Assembly: GCF_000988165.1 (NCBI RefSeq)
Contig: NW_020169333.1
Coordinates: 1 to 39,230, forward strand
DNA: 39,230 nt
Source: Vairimorpha ceranae
Lineage: Eukaryota; Microsporidia; Nosematidae
Direction of reading: 5' to 3'
Shown: piece after piece, positions 26,734-34,238 of the stretch
Layout of the letters: every line of letters starts with the position of its first letter
How positions within the stretch are numbered: the stretch's first letter is position 1
Notes under the pieces: generated by a model
Database searches by the model: none
What the model saw: only the letters and a program-made list of their open reading frames with translations
Told to the model about the DNA's origin: nothing
Position numbers and translations under genes: made by a program

Positions 26734-27087
26734 ATGTACTATAAGACAAAACCACAGGATGAAAACGAATACCAAAAAATACAAATTGATAATAAAATTT
26801 TTTATACATTAAAAAGCAAAGAAAACTCGCCAGTAAAAAAGAAAAAAAGATATTCAGATCTACTTAAGGATCCTTTGTATATCCAACAGGATTTATATCG
26901 AAAATTAAATATGATTAAACATTTTAGGAATAAGAATGGAGATCTTTTTAGTCTAATAGATAAATGGAAGTCACTCATTGATGAATGTATTATTCTAATG
27001 AAAAGAGATTATGAGGTGTCTGTACAAGAATTGTTTAATTTATTTAGACTTGAAGACTATGGATTTAATATAGAAAATTACGAATAA
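26734..27087 (+). CDS. small protein, possible Sfr1/Mei5-like recombination factor
   Basis: 117 residues. The N-terminus is charged (with VKKKKRYSDLL); the C-terminal half reads GDLFSLIDKWKSLIDECIILM, then VSVQELFNLFRLEDYGFNIENYE. This L-I-x-K-W ... ELF-x-x-[FY] ... Y pattern resembles the C-terminal domain of Sfr1/Mei5, the partner of Swi5 that assists Rad51/Dmc1. The match is short and from memory, so tentative. CCC at 26727-26729 lies four bases before the ATG, which supports a real gene. Convergent with the Tma46-like gene. Confidence 0.5.
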   Translation: MYYKTKPQDENEYQKIQIDNKIFYTLKSKENSPVKKKKRYSDLLKDPLYIQQDLYRKLNMIKHFRNKNGDLFSLIDKWKSLIDECIILMKRDYEVSVQELFNLFRLEDYGFNIENYE

Positions 27088-27170
27088 ATAAAAAAGTGCA
27101 TGTAATATTAAGTGAGGTTTAAAAATAAATGTAATAAATAAAAAATTGTAGTGAAATAAATAAAAAAGTG
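27083..27170. repeat. three copies of AAATAAATAAAAAAGTG in a 3' intergenic gap
   Basis: Near-identical 16-17 base units start at 27083, 27133 and 27154. They fill the gap between two convergent stop codons, where transcripts from both strands would end. Confidence 0.7.
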
Positions 27171-27182
27171 TATTGTATAATT

Positions 27183-27920
27183 TTAAATTGGAGGGGTGTC
27201 TTCTTCATCATCTGAATAGCATCTTTCTCTGTAATCTAACTCTACTGCTTCTTCATCATCCATAAACATCTCTGGTTTACTTTCAAAAAGCTCTAAACCT
27301 TTTGGTCCAGAAGATAAAGCTTGAATTTTCTTTTGATGTTCCATTTCTTCTTCGACTTTTTTTTCTTTCCATTGGTTAAATGTTTCTTCTGTCAATGGAG
27401 TTAAATTGTCCCCAAGAGATTGTCTGCTAAATTCAAGATATTCTTCTAAACTTAATTCTGTTGTTGCATCTCCTTGTAAATCTATAAGTTTATGTATATC
27501 ATTACATTTTGGGAATGGACATTTCCACGAACTATTAAATTCATTATTATTAATAGCATCTAACAAGAATCTACACACATGCCTAGGGCCTTTATTTGCG
27601 ACTTCTGATGCGCCATTTTCAACTTTTTTAATTGTTTCATGTGCAAATCTACAGTTATCTCCTTCTTTACAAACTTTATTAATAAAATTAATACATTGAA
27701 CTGTTTTGGGATCAACACCTACAGGAATTTTTTGTATAACTGCTGTAACTTCTTTTTTAACTTTAGTCTTTTTAAGCTCCGCGTCTTTAATACGTAAAGC
27801 TTCTATTTGTTTCTCTAGTGCTGCCTTCTGTTTTTTATTTTTTAAGCCAAACATTTTTTCTTCTATTTCTTTAATTTGTGCTTTTAGATCTTTAGTAGTT
27901 GGGTTTTGTTTCTTTGCCAT
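27183..27920 (-). CDS. TMA46: DRG-family regulatory protein 1 (Tma46/ZC3H15)
   Basis: Partner of a DRG-class GTPase (Rbg1/DRG1), associated with translating ribosomes. The 245 residues start with a Lys-rich N-terminus containing FGLKNKK (24-30), a signature of this family, followed by coiled coil. Two CCCH zinc fingers follow: C76, C84, C90, H94 and C116, C134, C139, H143, with CRFLLDAINNNEFNSSWKCP matching the second finger. Then comes LSLEEYLEFSRQSLGDNLTPLTEETFNQWK, the DRG-binding segment. The C-terminus is acidic. It is shorter than human ZC3H15 (426) but complete in domain order. CCC signal (GGG on plus at 27924-27926) three bases before the ATG. Confidence 0.93.
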   Translation of the reverse strand: MAKKQNPTTKDLKAQIKEIEEKMFGLKNKKQKAALEKQIEALRIKDAELKKTKVKKEVTAVIQKIPVGVDPKTVQCINFINKVCKEGDNCRFAHETIKKVENGASEVANKGPRHVCRFLLDAINNNEFNSSWKCPFPKCNDIHKLIDLQGDATTELSLEEYLEFSRQSLGDNLTPLTEETFNQWKEKKVEEEMEHQKKIQALSSGPKGLELFESKPEMFMDDEEAVELDYRERCYSDDEEDTPPI

Positions 27921-27979
27921 AAAGGGTATATTTTAAAAAATAAAAATTTTATTAATCGTGCAAATGAATAGTAACCTCT

Positions 27980-28843
27980 TTAATTCATAACGCACTTGTA
28001 AAGTAAATTTTTAAAGTTTCTATTCTTACCAAATGCACCGTTTCTCTCTTCTTTTCCTACGCCAATGTAAACTACATTATTAACTGTTTCTATAAAATTA
28101 ATAATCCCATATAAAAAAACTTCTTCAATTAGTTTCATCTCGAAATTAGAAATTTTAAAAATATAAAAAACTCCATTTTCACAACCTACCAAAAGCTTAT
28201 CACCTAAAATTTTTAAGCAGCTTACCGGCGAATTTAATTCAAGCTTATTAATTATTCTATCTTTTTCAGTATCATATAAAAAAATACCATTATCAGTACC
28301 TAATACAAGTGTTTTTTTACTTAAAAAACAACAAGAAGTCGTAAAATCAATATTTTGTATTTTAAGTTTCCCCGTCTTAATATCTATCATTATAAATTTA
28401 TTGTTAGCAATAAAAAGTTTTCCTTTAATGTCATCAACAATTTCTAATATTTTTGCAGTACAACCATACAACATTCTTATCGGATTAAAATCAAATGTAG
28501 AATACAAAACTTTACCACCAGTAAGGCCTAATAAATATTTAGTATTATTATCCGTTTTCTTAATGTATGATATGTCATATTTAATGTTTATATAGTGTTT
28601 CTTATCAGTTAATATATTATATTTACAAACAGATTTATTTTTTGACAAGCAAATTAATGTATGACCATCTTGTATAATACTATTAATATTTTCTTTAAAT
28701 ACAATTGATCTTTGTTTTGACAAGTTTAAATTTGTCTCAATAACTTTATTACTTTTAGTAGAGACGAATATTTTAGAATCTATAATTACTAAATTAAGCG
28801 GAGACTTTAGTAATTTAATTTTCTTTTGAATTATTAACGGCAT
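27980..28843 (-). CDS. WD40-repeat protein, probable Rrp9/U3-55K
   Basis: 287 residues that form a beta-propeller: repeated strand pairs such as SCCFLSKKTLVLGTDNGIFLYD and SCLKILGDKLLVGCENGVFYIF. The last repeat, GIINFIETVNNVVYIGVGKEERNGAFG, matches the unusual end of Rrp9/U3-55K, where (I/V)-N-S-L ... GVG-Q-E-x-R-x-G is followed by a short tail. Rrp9 binds the U3 snoRNA in 18S rRNA processing in the nucleolus. The N-terminal extension of yeast Rrp9 is missing. CCCC (GGGG on plus at 28845-28848) one base before the ATG. If not Rrp9, it is another WD40 protein of unknown role. Confidence 0.65.
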   Translation of the reverse strand: MPLIIQKKIKLLKSPLNLVIIDSKIFVSTKSNKVIETNLNLSKQRSIVFKENINSIIQDGHTLICLSKNKSVCKYNILTDKKHYINIKYDISYIKKTDNNTKYLLGLTGGKVLYSTFDFNPIRMLYGCTAKILEIVDDIKGKLFIANNKFIMIDIKTGKLKIQNIDFTTSCCFLSKKTLVLGTDNGIFLYDTEKDRIINKLELNSPVSCLKILGDKLLVGCENGVFYIFKISNFEMKLIEEVFLYGIINFIETVNNVVYIGVGKEERNGAFGKNRNFKNLLYKCVMN

Positions 28844-29180
28844 CGGGGTTAAAAAAATAGAAGTTTTGTGATCAAATTCGACAAAATTAAAAATATAAGA
28901 ACATAACTTTTATGATTTATAAAGTAACAAAGGAAATTTAAGTAACACGGGAAAAAAATAGGTGTTTTATCAAATTGTCCTAAAGTATTTTTCAAAAAAA
29001 TAAAATTGAAATAAGTTTGTAACAGTTAACAGTTTAATTGAACATCAGAAAAAAAATTATATCTGAAAAAATTATACATTATATTATTTAATTAAATGCT
29101 AAAGTTTAAATATAATATACAAATGTCTTATAAGAACTAGTTTAGCATATAATTTATATTACATATATATTTTGTTTATA
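28844..29180. other. gene-free intergenic stretch
   Basis: Only A/T-rich sequence between the Rrp9-like start and the 3' end of the small tail-anchored gene. Confidence 0.55.
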
Positions 29181-29447
29181 TTAAAGAGATAATACTAATA
29201 GCGATAGTATTAATGTAAGCAAAAGTATGTAGATCTGATAAATCTTTGTTTTATGTTGGATCTTACGAACTTCTGTATCATATTTAGATTTTAAACTATT
29301 TACTTCGCCATACAATCTCAAAAAAAATATTGACAATTCGTTATCAAGACCATATTGTATACTTCTATTAAGACTTCGTAAATTAAGGTATAACAGATTT
29401 TTTTCATCATCACTTAAATTGTTTATGTAGAGACTAAGGTCTGTCAT
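29181..29447 (-). CDS. small tail-anchored protein, unknown
   Basis: 88 residues: an amphipathic helical part (about 1-65) with a possible short coiled coil (LYGEVNSLKSKYDTEVRKIQ) and a C-terminal membrane anchor (IYILLLTLILSLLVLSL) reaching the last residue. The layout is like a small SNARE or other tail-anchored protein, but the SNARE heptads are too short to call. CCCC (GGGG on plus at 29450-29453) lies two bases before the ATG and supports a real gene. Confidence 0.65.
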   Translation of the reverse strand: MTDLSLYINNLSDDEKNLLYLNLRSLNRSIQYGLDNELSIFFLRLYGEVNSLKSKYDTEVRKIQHKTKIYQIYILLLTLILSLLVLSL

Positions 29448-30231
29448 ATGGGGATTGATTTTGATTTTTTAATTAATAATTACATGTGTTTGATTTATTT
29501 GACATTTAACTAAAAAATAAAACAAAAAAATTTTTATATCAAATAGCTTATAAATTTGCAAGAAATGTTATGGATTTTATACATTTGTTTAATAACAAAA
29601 ATTAGCATATATATAATTTATTTGTCTTATTGATTATTTCTTATTTTAGAAATATTAGTTCGTCAGGTTATTTAAGTAGCATGCAGATTTTTTTAGATTA
29701 CATATACAGCACTATTAAAAAAATTAGCATTGATTTTAAAGGTTAAATGATTTTCAAGCAGCCATTAATCTGACAAAAAAATAATTAAAAAATTTCGCTA
29801 GTAAAATTCTTTGCTAGGATTTTTTTAAAATTTAAAAATTTTAACATGCGAATTTGTTATATTCGTGGTAACTATGTATTTATTTTATTAGACAATAAGA
29901 TTATGCCTTAAATTTTATTTGCAGCCTATATTTAATACGATAATTTCTATTATACATTTAAATTTTTTGAAAGTAATCGTTCTATTAAATAGACAATTTA
30001 TCTTTATGTTTATTGTTTTGTTAAGTTTAATTCTGACGCTGTATAAATTTAAACATATAGATTTTTTAAAAAATTTATCTGCAATTATTGGAACAAAATA
30101 TGAGTAAGTTTATATTTTTGTTAATTAATTGTATTTATATACAAAACTTTATCGTAATTATTTTTAAAAATAAGGAACATGTTACATTAACTACAAATAA
30201 AATTTCTAAAAATAAAAACTTTTAATGATCT
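29448..30231. other. gene-free stretch with one hydrophobic open frame
   Basis: A plus-strand open stretch at about 29895-30107 encodes a hydrophobic peptide but has no ATG near its start and no C-run, so I do not call it a gene. Otherwise A/T-rich sequence. Confidence 0.45.
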
Positions 30232-31038
30232 TTAATTTAATAAAGAACCACTATCAAAGCTTGGTAAACTACGAATTGGTACATAATTTACCTCAATCAA
30301 ATCGGAAGATTTATTAAAATCATCATTCGCGAAATCATTTTCAACTACTTGATAAAATAAACGCTCTTTCTTTTTCAACTCTTCCAACATCCTAATATCA
30401 TCAACAACTTTTTCCATGACACGATTAATCTTGTTTAAATCAAATAATTGAGTTATTTCCCAGATACAATTAGGATTAGTCTTAATATCAATGGCTTTAA
30501 ACAGTTCAAAATAGAATTCTCGAGTTTTTTCATCCTTTATATCTAAAAAAGAACTTTTCCTAATTTTGTAGATTAAAGGATAACTTTTTAAAGCCAAGAG
30601 TTTCACAAATCTTTTTCTTATATCTTTATACTCGTTATTAAAGTCATTAGATACAAAGTTACGAACATATTCTTGAAAAAGAGGTAGATTTCCTTGGAAA
30701 TAAATTTTTTTAGGAAACAGCCTACTAAAACTTTGTTGAACGCCAACACTCGCTTCAAATGTATAAAAAAATAATTTAGAAACTTGATTAATTTCATTTA
30801 AATCAACATTGGTGTTTGGCTTTTGATCAACTGTCAAAACATACCTAAATGGACAATTGCTGTACTCTGAAAGAAACTCATCATCTTTTAAACTGCGTTT
30901 TACGATTCCATCTTTATCCTTAGCAATACTTTTTCCTTTTTTAGCTTGAAAAACAAAAGAATGATTTTTTTCTTTTGTTACAAAATCTTGAATATTGTTG
31001 CAATTGATAAAAACGATAAAAATTGTCAAAAAAAACAT
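30232..31038 (-). CDS. secreted unknown protein
   Basis: 268 residues with a signal peptide (MFFLTIFIVFINCNN) and a soluble, charged mature part without further membrane helices. Blocks that look structured are SNCPFRYVLTVDQ, then FFYTFEASVGVQQSFSRLFP and VKLLALKSYPLIYKI. Two Cys remain in the mature part. No known fold recognised. The protein is likely released into the secretory route, where microsporidia send spore-wall, polar-tube and host-directed proteins; its destination cannot be told. CCCC (GGGG on plus at 31040-31043) is one base before the ATG. Confidence 0.7.
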   Translation of the reverse strand: MFFLTIFIVFINCNNIQDFVTKEKNHSFVFQAKKGKSIAKDKDGIVKRSLKDDEFLSEYSNCPFRYVLTVDQKPNTNVDLNEINQVSKLFFYTFEASVGVQQSFSRLFPKKIYFQGNLPLFQEYVRNFVSNDFNNEYKDIRKRFVKLLALKSYPLIYKIRKSSFLDIKDEKTREFYFELFKAIDIKTNPNCIWEITQLFDLNKINRVMEKVVDDIRMLEELKKKERLFYQVVENDFANDDFNKSSDLIEVNYVPIRSLPSFDSGSLLN

Positions 31039-31915
31039 TGGGGTTGTTTATTTTTTAAAATTTATATTAAAATTAATTAATTTTAATATTTACTTTAATA
31101 AACTTAAAAATCTTTATTTTTAAAACTATTTATTTTATCTAGAATTACACATCTTTTTTTAAAATTTTTTATGCAAATTAATTTTTTAGATTTCATGATA
31201 TGCGCTGCACGAAGTATTAAAAAAATGATTAATATCCTTTAATTTTTTAAGTTGTAGACAATTAATAGCAGAATTATTTGCATTTTTGAGTTGCACGAAA
31301 AAATTTACAAAATTACATAATATATGAAATTAAATTAAATTTAAAGTGATTTTAAAATTTTTATATAACAAAAGCATATTATATATTTGTTAATTTTTTA
31401 CATAATTTAAGCGTGAGGTATGCAAATAAATGTTTACATACGTCATGGATTTTGAGAATGACAAAATTTACTAATTAGATAACTAGTTGACAAATTTTTG
31501 TAAAAAAATTGTTTTTTGTTTAACGATAAATTAAACTGTTACTGTAAGACATCTTAAATACAATTGTGCTTATTACAAGTATAAACTTTAATCACAAATT
31601 ATGTTTTTTAAAATATTTAGATATTTAAATTATTAATTGTATAAAAATTTTTTAAAAAGTTTAAAGAACGAAAAAATAAAATTTAATATCATATGCCTAA
31701 TAAATAATTTCTACACTTGTCCTCATCAGATTCGAGAATTATTCTTAAATCAATATAATAAATTTTAATGTATTTCATATTAAACTATAATCAAACATTT
31801 TAGATAAATAAATACTTTTATTTTTCACCTAAAAAGACTAGCATTCAAATAATTTTTATAGTCTAGCAATAATATGTTTTTTTTAAAATTAATACACCAA
31901 TAAAATCAAAATTAT
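31039..31915. other. gene-free stretch
   Basis: Nothing gene-like on either strand. The sequence is low-complexity A/T with no C-run/ATG pair. Confidence 0.55.
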
Positions 31916-33190
31916 TTATTTATTTTCAAATGCTGCATTAATCTCTGATTTATATTTGCTAATAATTAAATCTTCGCTTTCTGTTTTGATGTAAATTATA
32001 CCAAGGAAAGCCGAAGAAAATACCATCATTACTGTAGAAAAACATACCAAAGGAATAGAAACACTAACAAGTATAGATTTAAGAATTATCAAGTCGTTTA
32101 AATGAATTTTAGCAAGTAATATTGAAGGCCCAAGACAAATACTTGTGACTGAAACCTGTGTTATAAACAACGAAATGTTCAAAGCCGTCATCCCAATTGC
32201 AGCAATAGGATTTTGCCTCATAGATATATCATAAGACTTTTTAACCGATTTAACGTATCCCCCACCATGTATTGCTATGTAAGGAAGAGTTAACGTGTTT
32301 ATAAATTTAATTATGTCTTCTAAAAGACTTAATAGTAAAGCCATAATACATAAAATAATGGCAATCATATCGCCTTCTTCCTTATTTCTTGACCTCCTGC
32401 GCTTTTCTTGATTTACAAAAAATCTCAACGTCGATACTGCTGCAACTACCAGTCCTGCAAAGCATATACTACCCAATGCATACATTGTATTTTTTATCAC
32501 TGATGACATTCTTGAATGTTCTCCAAATTCCACTAAATTGTATGATACAACGGATGTTACATAAACTTTAAAAAAATATAGAGCATTAATAAAAGTCCAA
32601 AAAAGACTCAGAACATAAAAAAAAGAAAAAATATTATCCTGCATTTTTGCCTGATGTAGTGATAATTCAATTCTTAGTTGTGTCATTAAAAAAATCTGTA
32701 GAATTATCAGTGAAAGGCACATAATTATTCCTATTAAGGCAGTAAAAAAATTTTCTATCATAATTTTTACACCAATACACATTGTCTTGCCCACAACACC
32801 AAGATAACACCAATTTTTATATACAAACGCTGCCCAAAGAAATATAGCAAATAATGAATAAAATAATGACATTGTACTTAACTCAAAAAAAAGCGTTGTA
32901 GCCATCAGAACTAAAGGAAATGTACAAACTGTTGCTTTTAAGAATAAAACGGGAATAAACCGAAATCCTACAAAATTAATAGTTATTGCCACAAGCACAA
33001 CAATAGAGCAAAATAAGCCGTTTTCAATTATTGGCTTAGTGAAAGACAAATTTAATAAGAAGTTTTTCTCTTTGACAATTGCATATGTAGAAAATCCTAA
33101 AAATGTTATTGCATATAGTATAAACGCCCATGAATCATGAAATTTTCTTGATTTTGATATGTAGCTAGAAGTTTCTTGTGTTGAATTCAT
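31916..33190 (-). CDS. choline transporter-like membrane protein (SLC44/Pns1)
   Basis: 424 residues with about ten hydrophobic helices. The central and C-terminal parts match the SLC44 (CTL/Pns1) family: VYVTSVVSYNLVEF, then YALGSICFAGLVVAAVSTLRFF, a basic loop (NQEKRRRSRNKEEG), and LEDIIKFINTLTLPYIAIHGGGYVKSVKKS, which corresponds to the signature N-x-x-A-Y-x-x-I-A-x-x-G-x-x-(F/Y). Relatives move choline or ethanolamine, or have unclear roles in yeast. In a parasite lacking much lipid synthesis it may import lipid precursors, as inference. The ATG is preceded by GGGTT rather than a C-run. Shorter than human CTL proteins (about 650), mainly by loss of the large loop after helix 1. Confidence 0.78.
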   Translation of the reverse strand: MNSTQETSSYISKSRKFHDSWAFILYAITFLGFSTYAIVKEKNFLLNLSFTKPIIENGLFCSIVVLVAITINFVGFRFIPVLFLKATVCTFPLVLMATTLFFELSTMSLFYSLFAIFLWAAFVYKNWCYLGVVGKTMCIGVKIMIENFFTALIGIIMCLSLIILQIFLMTQLRIELSLHQAKMQDNIFSFFYVLSLFWTFINALYFFKVYVTSVVSYNLVEFGEHSRMSSVIKNTMYALGSICFAGLVVAAVSTLRFFVNQEKRRRSRNKEEGDMIAIILCIMALLLSLLEDIIKFINTLTLPYIAIHGGGYVKSVKKSYDISMRQNPIAAIGMTALNISLFITQVSVTSICLGPSILLAKIHLNDLIILKSILVSVSIPLVCFSTVMMVFSSAFLGIIYIKTESEDLIISKYKSEINAAFENK

Positions 33191-33711
33191 AACCCTTGTT
33201 TACTAATTTTATTTTTATTTATAAATAGTTTCCTTTTAGAACAAATAATAAAAAAGAGAAATTTAAAATTTACTAAAGCTTAATTTTGAAAAAAATTAAA
33301 TATTTAACGCTTTAATTAAAACATTTACTTTTTTTAGTAAATGCACTTAAATATGTTTATTTACAAAAAACAAATTTGATATTAAGTTTCGAAAAACGTG
33401 TAATTAAAGTTTTTTATAAAAATTTGACTTAAGATTTTATTTTGAAAAATTGTTATTTTTTCAGACAAAAATGTAATACTAATAATATAAATACAAAATT
33501 CATATGAAAAGATGAAAAATCCAACATTTCAAAAATTAGCGAAATTATTAATTTGCAAATTACTTTATTCACAGTGTAAGACAAAAATGTAAAATGTGAT
33601 GTTTTTGTAATAAAAAGCTAATGTTAATTCTTAATTTTTATCCTCAAATGTTTGAAGGTCTAAATAAATTATACTTAGAAAACCATAATATAAAAAAGTC
33701 GTAATTTTTTA
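33191..33711. other. gene-free stretch
   Basis: A/T-rich sequence between the transporter start and the NAP-like gene's 3' end. No signal seen. Confidence 0.55.
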
Positions 33712-34233
33712 TTATTCGCTTTCTAAGCTATACCAATAATATGCATCCCTATAAACCTCATACATAAAATCAAACACCTCCCAATCATCATCGTCTGTAT
33801 CAAAAAATTGAAAAAAAATACATTTATCGTTATTTTTCCATATAACCTTAGTAGACTCAATTTCATTTGCTCCCATTTTCTTCTCAAGATATTCATTCTC
33901 AATATATTCATTAGGAAATAGTTCTATTTTTATACAACAAATATACTCCTTTCTATATTCGACTTTAAAAGATTTAAGCCATGATAGATCTAATTTAGAG
34001 TCAATATATGGCAAAATTTCTTCATTAACTCCAAAATTTTCAAATGCTTTGGTCCAAAACTCAGTAAAAAGACCGTCCTCTTGTTTAGACAACAATAAAT
34101 CATCTCTCTGATTGAGAAGATTTTTAATTCTATTAAAACCTTCAATAGCCAATTCAAATTCTTTTTGGGCTTGTAATGTGTGTTGTTTATCAAGCTCTTG
34201 TTGTATGTCTTCTAAAACAGTAAGATCATACAT
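33712..34233 (-). CDS. NAP/SET-family histone chaperone, reduced
   Basis: With the start at 34233 it has 173 residues. Order of blocks: an N-terminal dimerisation helix (EDIQQELDKQHTLQAQKEFELAI), then FWTKAFENF, ILPYIDSKLDLSWLKSFKVE, IELFPNEYIENEYLEKK, and VIWKNNDKCIFFQFF with an acidic turn. These are the landmarks of the NAP domain (P-x-FW, D-x-x-L-x-x-L, F-x-x-N-x-(Y/F)-F-x-N, W-K, FF). The long acidic C-tail of other family members is reduced to a few residues. Closest layout is SET/Vps75. It would shield H3-H4 or H2A-H2B in the nucleus. An upstream in-frame ATG at 34272 exists, but only the ATG at 34233 has the C-run. Confidence 0.8.
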   Translation of the reverse strand: MYDLTVLEDIQQELDKQHTLQAQKEFELAIEGFNRIKNLLNQRDDLLLSKQEDGLFTEFWTKAFENFGVNEEILPYIDSKLDLSWLKSFKVEYRKEYICCIKIELFPNEYIENEYLEKKMGANEIESTKVIWKNNDKCIFFQFFDTDDDDWEVFDFMYEVYRDAYYWYSLESE

Positions 34234-34234
34234 A

Positions 34235-34238
34235 GGGG
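34235..34238 (-). promoter_or_regulatory. CCCC start signal deciding the NAP-like start
   Basis: Read on the minus strand, CCCC lies one base before the ATG at 34233, as at the NOT2-like, Rrp9-like and secreted-protein genes. No C-run precedes the upstream in-frame ATG at 34272. Confidence 0.7.

Noticed and set aside
29919..30107. 62-codon hydrophobic frame on the plus strand
   Set aside because: It begins at a TTG, has no ATG near the start and no start signal. T-rich DNA gives such hydrophobic frames by chance.
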